From assembly GCA_045636225.1 (NCBI GenBank), contig JAZTXB010000007.1, positions 1 to 30,643 on the forward strand: DNA of 30,643 nt, given 5' to 3'. Positions 1-9,447 of the stretch are shown here, piece by piece; within the stretch, counting starts at the first letter, position 1, and every line of letters begins with the position of its first letter. The DNA is from UMGS1613 sp045636225. GTDB lineage: Bacteria > Bacillota_I > Bacilli_A > RF39 > UBA660. Both the position numbers and the translations under genes were made by a program. The notes beneath the pieces were generated by a model. It saw only the letters and a program-made list of their open reading frames with translations. It was not told where the DNA came from and made no database searches.

Positions 1-2856
1 ATTGTTATAATTATAAGTTTATTGATTCTTTTAGTAGCATCTTTTTCTTTAGGTATATTAAAATCATTATTAATTTTTGTAATTATAAATTTAATATATT
101 TTATACCGATGATTTTAAAATATATTAAAAATAAAAAAATACATAAAACAGAACAAATTGATAAATCAAACACTAAAGGAAGTGAAATAAAAGAAATGAA
201 AAAGAAAGTAATAAAAAAGAATAAAACTAAAAATAAAGTTAAAAAAGTGTTTAAAATTATTTTACTTGTTTTTCTTACATGTTTTATATTAGGTATAATA
301 GCTGTTATAGGATTCTTTGCTTACATAGTTATTAATGCACCTGAGTTTAATGAAGAGATGTTGTATGTAACAGAACCTACTCTTGTATATGACAGCAAAG
401 GAAATGAAATTGCTAAATTAGGTGAAGAAAAACGTGTTACTTTAACTTACGATGAAATTCCAGAAGTATTAGTAGATGCAATTGTAGCTACTGAAGATTC
501 TAGATTTTTTGAACACAATGGTGTTGACTGGGCAAGATTTTTAAAAGCTTCTTTCTACCAATTACTAGGAAAAAGTGATGCAGGTGGAGCTTCTACTCTA
601 ACAATGCAAGTTTCTAAAAATAATATAAGCCAAGACAAAACTGCATCAGGTATTAAAGGTATAATAAGAAAATTTACAGACGTATATGTTTCATTGTTTA
701 AGATAGAAAAAAAATACACTAAAGAACAAATAATGGAATTCTATGTTAATACATATTGGCTTGGTAGTAATTCTTATGGAGTTGAACAAATATCACTTAC
801 ATATTTTGGTAAAAGTGCTAAAGAATTAAATTTAGCTGAAGCAGCTATGGTAGCAGGCTTATTCCAAGCACCTGGTACATATAATCCTTATAATAATCCA
901 GAGGCAACAGAAAAAAGAAGACAAACTGTTTTAAAATTAATGAAAAGGCATGGTTATATAACTGATAAAGAATATAATATAGCTAAAGAATTAACTGTTG
1001 AAGAAATTGTTATTCCAAAAGAAGAAAGTGCTATAGTTAGTGGTACTATTTCTAAATATCAAGCATTTATAGATATGGTTGCTGAAGAAGTTGAAGAAAA
1101 AACTGGGCACAATCCATATACTACTTCAATGGAAATTTATACTACCCTAGATACAGATATTCAAGATTATATAAACAATATAATGACTGGTGAATCCTAC
1201 GATTGGGAAAATGATGTTGTTCAAGCTGGTATTTCAGTTATTAATGTAAAAGATGGTAGCGTTATTGCTATCGGAGGTAATAGAAATAATGATGCAATTG
1301 ATAAATGGAATTATGCAACTGATTTAGAAAGACAAATCGGTTCTACCTCTAAACCTTTATTTGATTATGGTCCTGCTATAGAATATAATAATTGGAGTAC
1401 ATATCACATTCTTGTTGATGAACCAATCACTTATACAGATGGAAATCCTATCAACAATTGGAATGGTGCATACGAAGGTTTTGAAACAATGAGAGTTGCT
1501 CTTACTGGTTCAAGAAATATTCCAGCACTTAAAGCATTTAAACAAAACAATAAAAAACAAATAATTGAATTTGTAACAAATTTAGGATTAACTCCAGAAA
1601 TTTATTCTTGTGATAAAGGTTACACAAGAGAGAAAAAAATGTGTATAAATGACAAAGACCCTAACGATGTTGTAGATGCTAAAGTGGCTACTACATTACA
1701 TGAAGCACATGCAATTGGTGGATATGATGGAGAATCCCCTGTTACACTTGCTGCTGCTTATGCTGCTTTTGCAAACAAGGGTGTTTATAACGAACCTCAC
1801 TCTTTTACAAAATTAACATATAGAGAAACCGGAGAAGAATATGTAAATGATATTACTACCACAGAAGCCATGAGTGAGGAAACTGCTTATATGATAAGTG
1901 ATATGCTTTCTACTGCTGCTACATGGGCTATGGGTGGATATTATAATATAAATGGCATGAGATATGCTGCCAAAACTGGAACTACAAATTTTGATGAAGC
2001 AAAATTAAAAGAACTTGGTTTATTATGGTCTGGTGCAGTTAATGATTTATGGACTGTTGGTTATAATACAGAATATGCAATTGGTGTTTGGTATGGATAT
2101 AATACATCAAATAGTGATTATTACAACAAATTAAATAGTGGCCAACATCAAAGATTATTTCAAGCAGTTGGTAAAAAGGTTTTCTCAAATAAATCTTATT
2201 TTGAAAAACCAAAAGGAGTTGTTTCTGTAGAACTTGAAACACAAAACCCTGAACCTACTCTTCCAAGTGAATATACACCAAGTGAATTTAGAATTACAGA
2301 ACTATTTATTAGAGGTACAGAACCTACTACAGTTTCTACAAGATTTTCTAAATTAGAGAGTGTATCTAATTTAGCTGTCACTGAAACAAACGGAATAATA
2401 ACTCTTACTTGGGATAAAGTAAAAGAACCTGAAATTAACACAAAAGAATATTTAGAATCTTATTTTGAACCTGTATTTGAAACTAAACAATTTTTAGATG
2501 AATGGGTAAATAATAGATTAACTTATAATAAAGATAATTTAGGTACATTAGGATATAATATTTATTTAAAAGACGCAGAAGGAAATTTAAAATTATTAGA
2601 TTTTGTAAGTACTAATTCATACGATTATGAAGTTGATACAGCTGGTGAATATACATTTGTAGTAAAAACTGCATATTCAACATTTAAAGCTAATATGAGC
2701 AGTGGAAAAAATATTACTATTAATGTTATAATATCTTCTCCAATTATTCCAGATGATACAACTGATTCAGAAGATAACAAAGAAGACACAACCGACAAAG
2801 AAAATACAACAGATAAAGAAGATATAACTAAACCAGAGAATAATACAACAAATTAA
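1..2856 (+). CDS. pbp1A: Class A penicillin-binding protein (PBP1A-type), start uncertain
   Basis: Bifunctional peptidoglycan synthase: a membrane-anchored GT51 glycosyltransferase polymerises lipid II and a transpeptidase domain cross-links the stem peptides outside the cell. Numbering from the TTG at 22, the GT51 motifs are E158-D-S-R-F-F-E-H and GGASTLTMQ near 188-196, followed by the IEKKYTKEQIMEFYVN block. The transpeptidase triad is S441-T-S-K, S497-R-N and K651-T-G. After about residue 770 there is a fibronectin-III-like stretch, then an acidic Thr/Asp/Lys-rich tail. The frame is open to base 1 and the TTG at 22 has no ribosome site. ATG at 196 has AAGGA upstream, but at a long spacing, and would give the usual basic N-terminus plus one membrane anchor. 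The upstream in-frame segment encodes two further hydrophobic helices, so the gene may begin outside the window. It converges on nth. Function is certain, the start is not. Confidence 0.93.
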   Translation: MVIIISLLILLVASFSLGILKSLLIFVIINLIYFIPMILKYIKNKKIHKTEQIDKSNTKGSEIKEMKKKVIKKNKTKNKVKKVFKIILLVFLTCFILGIIAVIGFFAYIVINAPEFNEEMLYVTEPTLVYDSKGNEIAKLGEEKRVTLTYDEIPEVLVDAIVATEDSRFFEHNGVDWARFLKASFYQLLGKSDAGGASTLTMQVSKNNISQDKTASGIKGIIRKFTDVYVSLFKIEKKYTKEQIMEFYVNTYWLGSNSYGVEQISLTYFGKSAKELNLAEAAMVAGLFQAPGTYNPYNNPEATEKRRQTVLKLMKRHGYITDKEYNIAKELTVEEIVIPKEESAIVSGTISKYQAFIDMVAEEVEEKTGHNPYTTSMEIYTTLDTDIQDYINNIMTGESYDWENDVVQAGISVINVKDGSVIAIGGNRNNDAIDKWNYATDLERQIGSTSKPLFDYGPAIEYNNWSTYHILVDEPITYTDGNPINNWNGAYEGFETMRVALTGSRNIPALKAFKQNNKKQIIEFVTNLGLTPEIYSCDKGYTREKKMCINDKDPNDVVDAKVATTLHEAHAIGGYDGESPVTLAAAYAAFANKGVYNEPHSFTKLTYRETGEEYVNDITTTEAMSEETAYMISDMLSTAATWAMGGYYNINGMRYAAKTGTTNFDEAKLKELGLLWSGAVNDLWTVGYNTEYAIGVWYGYNTSNSDYYNKLNSGQHQRLFQAVGKKVFSNKSYFEKPKGVVSVELETQNPEPTLPSEYTPSEFRITELFIRGTEPTTVSTRFSKLESVSNLAVTETNGIITLTWDKVKEPEINTKEYLESYFEPVFETKQFLDEWVNNRLTYNKDNLGTLGYNIYLKDAEGNLKLLDFVSTNSYDYEVDTAGEYTFVVKTAYSTFKANMSSGKNITINVIISSPIIPDDTTDSEDNKEDTTDKENTTDKEDITKPENNTTN

Positions 2857-2884
2857 AAAGTGATTTAAAAAATCACTTTTTTTT
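2855..2884. terminator. Bidirectional terminator between PBP and nth
   Basis: A 12-bp perfect stem (AAAAAGTGATTT / AAATCACTTTTT) with a 3-base loop and A/T runs on both sides ends the convergent PBP and nth genes. The nth stop codon (TGA at 2875-2873) lies inside the stem. Confidence 0.85.
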
Positions 2885-3481
2885 ACACTTATTTTTAAGC
2901 TTACAATTTTCACAATTTGGATTTTGTGCTTTACAATAATATCTTCCAAATAATACTAATTGATGATGTAATCTATTAAGTTTATACTTAGGGAAATATT
3001 TATTAAGTTTCTTCTCTATTACTAATACATCATCTTTTTCTTTAGCAATTCCTAATCTTTTACTTACTCTTGATACATGTGTATCTACTGCAATACATGG
3101 TACATTATATAAATTAGAAAGTACAACATTAGTAGTCTTTCTACCTACTCCAGATAAATTTTCTAAATACTTTCTATCATTAGGTACTTTTCCATTTTTT
3201 TCTTCTAACAAACTTTTTGATATATTAATTATATTTCTTGCTTTTTTATTAAATGTTCCTATTGGTCTTATTATATCTATTATTTCATTAATATTAGCAG
3301 TAGATAATTTTTCTAAACTATCATACTTCTTAAATAAAATATCAGTTACCATGTTTACTCTTTTATCCGTAGTTTGAGCACTTAACATAACTGCTATTAA
3401 TAATTCATAATCCTTATTATAATTTAATTCACATCTAGGATTTGGAAATAACTCATCTAAATACTCAATTATATTATTCAT
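2873..3481 (-). CDS. nth: Endonuclease III
   Basis: DNA glycosylase/AP lyase of base excision repair that removes oxidised pyrimidines. The 202 residues match the family length. The helix-hairpin-helix GVGRKTTN (111-118) carries the catalytic lysine K115, and VDTHVSR carries the catalytic aspartate D133. The C-terminal [4Fe-4S] loop is complete: C183-x6-C190-x2-C193-x5-C199. The ATG overlaps the end of dnaD by 8 bases, so translation is probably coupled to dnaD. dnaD-nth is the order found in Bacillus, where ponA follows; here the PBP gene also lies next door but is inverted. The stop codon lies in the shared terminator. Confidence 0.96.
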   Translation of the reverse strand: MNNIIEYLDELFPNPRCELNYNKDYELLIAVMLSAQTTDKRVNMVTDILFKKYDSLEKLSTANINEIIDIIRPIGTFNKKARNIINISKSLLEEKNGKVPNDRKYLENLSGVGRKTTNVVLSNLYNVPCIAVDTHVSRVSKRLGIAKEKDDVLVIEKKLNKYFPKYKLNRLHHQLVLFGRYYCKAQNPNCENCKLKNKCKKK

Positions 3482-4106
3482 TATTTAACCAGTCATAATC
3501 AAAAAGTTCTTTTTTTTCTACATTATTATTTTTAAATTGTTTTCTATTCTTTTCTACATCTTCTTTTGTTTTTATACCCTTTTTACCCCACTCATATATA
3601 ATCTTATCTATATATCTCAAATTACTAACGCCATTATATGTTGCTTCCTTTAAAGCTAAAATAATTAATTCTTCAGTATATCCATTATCTTTCCAACTAT
3701 TAATTATTTCATATTCCATAGGTGATAAAGTTCTACCAAACTCTGTTTCAAATGTACTATATAAATTAGTATCTTCTTTTTCTTCTACTTGATTTAAAGA
3801 AAAAGCAATTTTCTCATATAACATATCTAAATTAATAGTTTCATTTATAACTTTATTAATTCTTTTCATTTCAATTTTAATTATATTCTTTTCACATAAT
3901 AAATTAATTTCTTCAAATACCATATTTAAATCTAATTTTAAATCACTACTTATTTGTTTTGGATTATATACATTACTAGCTTGATTAATTAAATATATTA
4001 TTATAATTAACTGCCTATCCGTAATATTCATACTTTTATAATTGAATAATAATTCTTTTGATACTTGATAACTCATACTTTTAAGTAGTTCTATTATTTG
4101 TCCCAT
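3474..4106 (-). CDS. dnaD: DnaD-family replication initiation protein
   Basis: DnaD acts with DnaB and DnaI in loading the replicative helicase in Bacillota. The 210-residue protein has an N-terminal winged-helix-like part (about 1-90) and a C-terminal DnaD/DnaB_2 domain. In that domain the block FGRTLSPMEYEIINSW (about 124-139) is followed by helices ending YIDKIIYEWGKKG, which is the characteristic YxxxIxxxW pattern. ATG at 4106 has AGGTG five bases upstream. A well-formed sigma-A promoter lies just in front, so dnaD starts a two-gene operon with nth. The family is clear from the C-terminal motif; the N-terminal half is divergent. Confidence 0.87.
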   Translation of the reverse strand: MGQIIELLKSMSYQVSKELLFNYKSMNITDRQLIIIIYLINQASNVYNPKQISSDLKLDLNMVFEEINLLCEKNIIKIEMKRINKVINETINLDMLYEKIAFSLNQVEEKEDTNLYSTFETEFGRTLSPMEYEIINSWKDNGYTEELIILALKEATYNGVSNLRYIDKIIYEWGKKGIKTKEDVEKNRKQFKNNNVEKKELFDYDWLNNE

Positions 4107-4122
4107 ATAATCACCTACATAA

Positions 4123-4151
4123 ATTATATATTAATTATTACTCTAAATCAA
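4123..4151 (-). promoter_or_regulatory. Sigma-A promoter of dnaD-nth
   Basis: TTGATT (4151-4146), a 17-base spacer and TATAAT (4128-4123) on the minus strand, about 17 bases upstream of the dnaD ATG. Confidence 0.75.
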
Positions 4152-4210
4152 TAATAAAAACAAATTAATTATAATGAATGCTTATTTATTTTTTATATTT
4201 ATATTTAAAA

Positions 4211-4239
4211 TAAAAAAGAGTGATTATTTTTCACCCTTT
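4211..4239 (-). terminator. Intrinsic terminator of tig
   Basis: On the minus strand a 9-bp stem AAAGGGTGA / TCACTCTTT (one G-T pair) has a 7-base loop that contains the tig TAA stop, and is followed by a T run. Confidence 0.85.
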
Positions 4240-5486
4240 AATATATTGAAAGCTTTTTTTACTTCTAAATCATATTTAATATAATCTAAATTTCCGCCAT
4301 ATTGTTTTTTTACTTCTTCTTTAGTCATATTATATTTTTTAGCAAGTTCATCTACTTCAGCATTAACTTCTTTTTCTGTTACTTCTATTTTTTCTTCTTT
4401 AATAATTGCTTCTAATACTAATCTATATTTAATTCTCTTTAAAGCTTCTTCCTTATATTGTTCCTTTAAAGTTTCTTTTGTAGAATTTGTATATTGATAG
4501 AATTGGTCAATAATTAATCCTTGCATTCTCATATTTTCAGCAAAGTGTTCAATCATTCTTTCTGTTTCATCATTAATCATTGTTTCTGGAACATCAACTT
4601 CTGTAGTTTTAATAACTTCTGCAAGTAAAGCTTCTATATATTTATCTTCTGCTTGCGCTTCTTTACTAGCAGTAATATTTTCTTTTACTTGTGCTTCTAA
4701 AGCTTCTTTAGTATCTATTCCTTCCATTCCTAAATCTTCAAAGAATTCTTTATCTAATTCAGGAACTTTTACTTCTTTTATTTCATTTACTTTAATTTTA
4801 AATACTACTGGTGCACCTTTTAAATCTTCAGCATGATAATCTTCTGGGAAAGTTACATTAATGTCTTTTTCTTCTCCAACTTCCATACCAATTATTTGTT
4901 CTTCGAATCCTGGAATAAATGAATTAGAACCAATCTCTAATGAATAATTTTCTGCTTTTCCACCTTCGAAAGCAACTCCATCTTTGAATCCTTCAAAGTC
5001 AATTACAGCAATATCCCCATTTTCAACTTTTCCTTCTTTTACTACATTTTCTTTGTAGTGTTCTCTCATATGGTTAATAGATTCTTCTATTTCTTTTTTA
5101 GTTACTTTTACAGTTTCTTTTTTTACATCTAATCCTTTATATTTACCTAATTTAACTTCTGGTTTTAAAGTAATTGTAAATACATATTCAATATATTTTT
5201 CATCAATTGATCTAATATCTAGAACTGGTTGAGCAGCTATTTCTAAATCTTTATTTTCTTCTATCATTTGATTATATGCATCTTCTACTGCATAATTAGA
5301 TGCATCCATAAATAAAGATTCAATTCCATAACGTTTTAAGAAAACACTTTTAGGTGCTTTACCAGGTCTAAAACCATCTATTTTAGCTTTAGAATTTGCT
5401 ACTTTAAATGCTTTGTCTAAAGCTTTTTCCCATTTTTCCCCTTCTATTTTTATAACTATTTCTTTTAAATTTTTATTTTTTTCCAT
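4224..5486 (-). CDS. tig: Trigger factor, ribosome-associated chaperone/prolyl isomerase
   Basis: Binds at the ribosomal exit tunnel and shields nascent chains. The 420 residues show the three usual parts. The N-terminal ribosome-binding domain carries the signature G38-F-R-P-G-K-A-P. An FKBP-type isomerase domain (about 155-245) starts GDIAVIDFEGF and includes IPGFEEQIIGM. The helical C-terminal chaperone domain is rich in Glu and Lys. ATG at 5486 has a strong GGAGGAAG ribosome site. The gene has its own promoter and terminator and so is probably a single-gene unit. In many Bacillota tig sits next to clpX or lon; neither is here. Confidence 0.96.
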   Translation of the reverse strand: MEKNKNLKEIVIKIEGEKWEKALDKAFKVANSKAKIDGFRPGKAPKSVFLKRYGIESLFMDASNYAVEDAYNQMIEENKDLEIAAQPVLDIRSIDEKYIEYVFTITLKPEVKLGKYKGLDVKKETVKVTKKEIEESINHMREHYKENVVKEGKVENGDIAVIDFEGFKDGVAFEGGKAENYSLEIGSNSFIPGFEEQIIGMEVGEEKDINVTFPEDYHAEDLKGAPVVFKIKVNEIKEVKVPELDKEFFEDLGMEGIDTKEALEAQVKENITASKEAQAEDKYIEALLAEVIKTTEVDVPETMINDETERMIEHFAENMRMQGLIIDQFYQYTNSTKETLKEQYKEEALKRIKYRLVLEAIIKEEKIEVTEKEVNAEVDELAKKYNMTKEEVKKQYGGNLDYIKYDLEVKKAFNILKGEK

Positions 5487-5509
5487 CTTTCTTCCTCCAA
5501 TACCTATAT

Positions 5510-5538
5510 AGTATATAATAATTTTATTTTTTTAGCAA
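5510..5538 (-). promoter_or_regulatory. Sigma-A promoter of tig
   Basis: TTGCTA (5538-5533), a 17-base spacer and TATACT (5515-5510), about 24 bases before the tig ATG. It lies immediately after rpe, where no convincing terminator was seen, so readthrough from the rlmN-rpe operon may also contribute. Confidence 0.7.
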
Positions 5539-5546
5539 GAATTATT

Positions 5547-6176
5547 TTAATTTCTTAAGTTTCTTATAGCCTCTTCATAATCTTGTTTTGTTATATAACT
5601 TCCAACAACTACGATATCAGCTTTATTACATAATTTAATGGTTTCATTATTTATTCCACCGTCTACTTCAATTACATAATTATAGTTTTCTTTTTCTCTT
5701 AAGTTATATAATTGTTCTATCTTCTTTGTACTATCTTCTATAAAAGATTGTCCACCACGACCTGGTTCAACACTCATTACAAGCACTAAATCAATATATG
5801 GTAAGTATTCTACTATTTCTGATATGTCAGTCGCAGGTTTAATAGATATTCCTACCTTAATACCTTTTTCATGTATGTAATTAATTACACTACTTATTTC
5901 ACTTGCTGCTTCTAAGTGAAATGTAATAAACTCTGGATTTAATTTAGAAAATTCATCTATATATCTTCTTACATCACTAACCATTAAGTGCACATCTTTA
6001 GGTTTTGTTGTATATTTAGTTATATTATAAAATTCTTCATATGTAAAAGTTTTATTTTCTACAAATATTCCATCCATTACATCTAAGTGTAAATAATCAA
6101 CATCTAGATTACTTAGTTTAGTAACCTCATCTACTATAGGACCTTTAATATCTAGAAATGACGCAGCTATTTTCAT
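5547..6176 (-). CDS. rpe: Ribulose-phosphate 3-epimerase
   Basis: Interconverts ribulose 5-phosphate and xylulose 5-phosphate in the pentose phosphate pathway. The 209-residue TIM barrel keeps the metal and catalytic residues: H30-L-D32-x-M-D-G, H63 in VHLMV, the phosphate loop EPGRGGQSF (137-145) and the catalytic aspartate D172 in IEVDGGIN. The N-terminal substrate loop reads AASFL instead of the common APSIL, and the phosphate loop has Arg where Phe is usual (PGFGGQ). ATG at 6176 follows AAAGGTG and lies three bases after the rsgA stop. It is the last gene of the rlmN-prpC-prkC-rsgA-rpe cluster, the same place it holds in Bacillus. Confidence 0.93.
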   Translation of the reverse strand: MKIAASFLDIKGPIVDEVTKLSNLDVDYLHLDVMDGIFVENKTFTYEEFYNITKYTTKPKDVHLMVSDVRRYIDEFSKLNPEFITFHLEAASEISSVINYIHEKGIKVGISIKPATDISEIVEYLPYIDLVLVMSVEPGRGGQSFIEDSTKKIEQLYNLREKENYNYVIEVDGGINNETIKLCNKADIVVVGSYITKQDYEEAIRNLRN

Positions 6177-6179
6177 AAA

Positions 6180-7010
6180 TCACCTTTTTTCTATAAACTT
6201 TAAATAATTATCATATCTACTTTTTAATATTATATTTTCATCTACTTTGTCTTTTATCGCGCATTTTCTTTCATTTACATGCATACAATCTTTATATTCA
6301 CATAAATCTTTGTATTCATTAAATTCTATAAAATTATCTCTTATATCAGACTTAGTCATGTCTGTAAAATCTAGCGCAGAAAAACCTGGTGTATCAGCAA
6401 TAAGACCGCCTAACACTTCAATTAATTCAGTATGTCTAGTTGTATGTTTTCCTCTTCCTAAAGCAATAGAAACTTCCCCTATTTCTAAATCCAATGTGTT
6501 ATCTAATTTATTTAATAGAGAACTTTTTCCAGCACCACTTTGACCTGCAAATACTGTTATTTTATCCTTAAATATTTCTTTTAACTCTTCATCAGTATTA
6601 TCATATACATCATAGCCTATTTTTTTATAATATGATTGTATAGACCTAATTTCTTCTAACTGTTTATTATCCATTAAATCTAATTTAGTAAAACATATAA
6701 TTGGTTTTATATTATTAAATTCTATTACAGTAAGTAATTTATCAAGTAAATTAGAAGAAAAATCAGGAATTTTTACACTAGTTACTATTACAGCTTGATC
6801 TATATTAGATATACTCGGTCTTTCTAATTCATTTTTTCTTTCTAAAATTTCCATTATATAGTTACTTTCTAAATCAACAACTACATTATCTCCTACTAAA
6901 GGAGTTATTCCCATATTTCTAAATTTTCCTCTAGCTTTACAAACTAATACTCTATCTTCAAATTTTACTGTATAATCATTACTTATTTGTTTTATTATTT
7001 TACCTATCAT
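6180..7010 (-). CDS. rsgA: Small ribosomal subunit biogenesis GTPase RsgA
   Basis: Circularly permuted GTPase that checks late maturation of the 30S subunit. An OB fold (about 1-65) is followed by the permuted G motifs in the order G4 (TKLD, 108-111), G1 (GQSGAGKSS, 156-164) and G3 (DTPG, 206-209). The C-terminal zinc site is C237, C242, H244 and C250. Length 276 is typical. Its ATG overlaps the prkC TAA by one base (TAATG), so translation is coupled. In Bacillus the homologue CpgA is a substrate of PrkC, which would fit this neighbourhood, but that link is inferred here. Confidence 0.96.
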   Translation of the reverse strand: MIGKIIKQISNDYTVKFEDRVLVCKARGKFRNMGITPLVGDNVVVDLESNYIMEILERKNELERPSISNIDQAVIVTSVKIPDFSSNLLDKLLTVIEFNNIKPIICFTKLDLMDNKQLEEIRSIQSYYKKIGYDVYDNTDEELKEIFKDKITVFAGQSGAGKSSLLNKLDNTLDLEIGEVSIALGRGKHTTRHTELIEVLGGLIADTPGFSALDFTDMTKSDIRDNFIEFNEYKDLCEYKDCMHVNERKCAIKDKVDENIILKSRYDNYLKFIEKR

Positions 7011-8713
7011 TAATTACCTTCTACTTCTTCACTAGGTGTATTAACTGCAACTGTTATTGTAAGTGTTGTTTTCTCTTTTACTTCATCTCCAGCACTTCTA
7101 GATTGAAGTATTATAGCACCTTCATTATAATTATTATCTTTTTCTTCTCTAAATTTACATGTTATATTATTATCATCACAAAATTGTTGAATCAAATCTT
7201 TATCATATGTACCATCTGTAAAATCAGGATATACTACTATTAAAACTGCATAAGTAAGTTCAATAACTCCATTTTCTTTTTGTAATCTTTCTCCTGGAGC
7301 AATATTTTGAGAAATTATTGTATTTTCTTCTATTTCATCTTCTTCTGTAACTTTTTTAGGTTTTGTTACAACTCTTATACCATATGTTTCTTCTAATTCA
7401 GTTTTTACAGTTTCTAAATTTTCATTTGTATAATCTCTTACTTCTATTGTATCTTCAAAAGATGATACTTTTATAGTTACTGTATTACCTTCTTTTACTT
7501 TTGATAAAGATTTCGGACTAACAGATAAAACTATATCTTCATCTTCAACTTCTTTATCATATACATATTTTACTTTACAAATTAAGCCTTTTTGTTCTAT
7601 ATTTTTACATGCAGCACTTTCTGATAAACCAATAAGTCCATCTGGAACTTTTACTTCAGTATTTGAATCACTACTAAAAACTAATATAAAAGCAAGACCA
7701 GCTATAACTATAGCAACACAAACAAATCCTAATATTTTTAAAGCTATATTTATAGTTTTATCTGATTTATCATTATTTTCGTTTTTGTTTTCATTAATCT
7801 TTTCTCTAGATTCTACTTTATTACTTTTTTTAGTATCATCTACATCATGTTCTTTATGCTTATAAACCAATCTTGGTTCATTAGATTTTGATTCATCCAA
7901 ACAATTTTTTAAATCTTCATGCATTTCAGCAACTGATTCATATCTATTTTTTGGATTTTTTGCACACGCTTTAAGTATTATATTTTCAACACTCTGTGGA
8001 ATTGATGAATTAAACTTACATACACTAGGTATAGTATCTTTCATATGTTTTATTGCAATTTCTACTGCATTATCACCTTTAAATGGAACTTTACCTGTTA
8101 AAAGTTCAAACATTAATATTCCAAGAGAATATATATCACTTTTTATTGTTGAACCACTTCCACTTGCTTGTTCTGGTGGAAGATAATGAACACTACCCAT
8201 TACTGAATTAGTTTGTGTAAGCTCATTATTATTAAGAGCCATAGCAATACCAAAATCAGTTATTTTAACCCTTCCATCTTCAAGTATCATTACGTTTTGT
8301 GGTTTTATATCTCTATGAATAATATAACTATCGTGAGCACATGCAATACCACTTGTAAGCTGTAACATAATATCGATAGATTCACTTAAATTAAGTGGGC
8401 CTCTTTTCTTTATTAATCCTTTTAAAGTTTTACCATCAACATATTCCATTACAATAAAATACTTTCCAGAATCTTCACCTACATCATACATTTCAACTAT
8501 ATTAGGATGTCTTAAAGAACTAGCTGAATTTGCTTCTCTTTGAAATCTTCTAATAAACTTTTCATCATCAGATAAATCTCCTCTAAGTACTTTTACCGCT
8601 ACTTGTCTTTCTAAAATAGTATCAAATGCTAAATAAACATTAGCCATACCGCCTTCTCCGATAGATTTAATGATTTCATAACGATTATCTACAAGATCTC
8701 CTCTATTTATCAT
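7010..8713 (-). CDS. prkC: PASTA-domain serine/threonine protein kinase PrkC
   Basis: Membrane kinase that senses cell-wall fragments and phosphorylates cytoplasmic targets. The 567 residues run in the usual order. The kinase domain (about 11-272) has the glycine loop IGEGGMANV (18-26), K41 in AVKV, H133-R-D and D153-F-G. An Asn/Lys/Glu-rich juxtamembrane linker follows (about 275-320), then one transmembrane helix (about 321-347). Three extracellular PASTA-like repeats start near 353, 421 and 490. ATG at 8713 has AAGGAGG six bases upstream and overlaps the end of the phosphatase gene by 11 bases. Kinase and phosphatase side by side form the expected antagonistic pair. Confidence 0.95.
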   Translation of the reverse strand: MINRGDLVDNRYEIIKSIGEGGMANVYLAFDTILERQVAVKVLRGDLSDDEKFIRRFQREANSASSLRHPNIVEMYDVGEDSGKYFIVMEYVDGKTLKGLIKKRGPLNLSESIDIMLQLTSGIACAHDSYIIHRDIKPQNVMILEDGRVKITDFGIAMALNNNELTQTNSVMGSVHYLPPEQASGSGSTIKSDIYSLGILMFELLTGKVPFKGDNAVEIAIKHMKDTIPSVCKFNSSIPQSVENIILKACAKNPKNRYESVAEMHEDLKNCLDESKSNEPRLVYKHKEHDVDDTKKSNKVESREKINENKNENNDKSDKTINIALKILGFVCVAIVIAGLAFILVFSSDSNTEVKVPDGLIGLSESAACKNIEQKGLICKVKYVYDKEVEDEDIVLSVSPKSLSKVKEGNTVTIKVSSFEDTIEVRDYTNENLETVKTELEETYGIRVVTKPKKVTEEDEIEENTIISQNIAPGERLQKENGVIELTYAVLIVVYPDFTDGTYDKDLIQQFCDDNNITCKFREEKDNNYNEGAIILQSRSAGDEVKEKTTLTITVAVNTPSEEVEGN

Positions 8714-9446
8714 TATTATCCTCCTTAATTAAGTAAGCTATTGATATATTATCATTTCCACCTCTATTATTAGCTTTAAATACTAATTTTTCAAGTTTTT
8801 CTTGTAATGAAGTATTATCATTTAATACTTTATTAATTTGATTATCATCTAGCATATTAGTTAAACCATCACTACATAAGAATATTCCATCTACTCCAAG
8901 TTCTACATTAAAAATATCCATTTCTACGTTATTACTAGAACCTAAAGCTTTCATAAGAACATTTTTCTTTGGATGATTTTTTGCCTCTTCTTCTGTTAAC
9001 TCCCCACTTTTTACAAGTAAATTAACTAAAGTATGATCAATTGTAATTTTATGAAGTTTTTTATTTTTATACACATAACCAGAAGAATCTCCAATGTTAC
9101 CAATTAGTAAAAATGCAGGTGTTAAAATAGCAAGAACTATAGTAGTTCCCATTCCTTGACTTTTTGGATGAGCTGTTACATACTTAAAAATCTCTACATT
9201 AGCTTCACTAACTGTAGTTTGAATCCAGTTTATAGCATCCTCTTTATTTCCAACACTACTAATACTTTCAAATCTCTTTGTTATATGATTAAGTGCTAAA
9301 CGAGAAGCCACTTCACCATCTTTATGCCCTCCCATACCATCTGCTACTATTAATAATTTTTCTTTTGTTCCATTTTCACAAATAGCAACACAATCTTCAT
9401 TTCTTTCTCTTACCTTACCTGGGTCTGTTATACTAAAATATTGCAT
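8703..9446 (-). CDS. prpC: PP2C-family protein phosphatase (PrpC/Stp type)
   Basis: Metal-dependent phosphatase that reverses PrkC phosphorylation. The motifs are complete: R15-N-E-D18, D36-G-M-G-G-H, GDSSGYVY, CSDGLTNML and GGNDNIS near the end. I place the start at ATG 9446 and not at the longer in-frame start at 9491. The 9446 codon has AGGAGG at a 6-base spacing and yields the family N-terminus MQYFSITDPGKVRERNED, whereas the longer version would add 15 unrelated residues and overlap rlmN by 44 bases. With this start the protein is 247 residues, one base downstream of rlmN. The position between rlmN and prkC is the conserved Bacillota order. Confidence 0.94.
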   Translation of the reverse strand: MQYFSITDPGKVRERNEDCVAICENGTKEKLLIVADGMGGHKDGEVASRLALNHITKRFESISSVGNKEDAINWIQTTVSEANVEIFKYVTAHPKSQGMGTTIVLAILTPAFLLIGNIGDSSGYVYKNKKLHKITIDHTLVNLLVKSGELTEEEAKNHPKKNVLMKALGSSNNVEMDIFNVELGVDGIFLCSDGLTNMLDDNQINKVLNDNTSLQEKLEKLVFKANNRGGNDNISIAYLIKEDNNDK

Positions 9447-9447
9447 T

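Noticed and set aside
6247..6543. Plus-strand 98-residue ORF inside rsgA
   Set aside because: Shadow of the conserved GTPase and zinc-site codons on the other strand.
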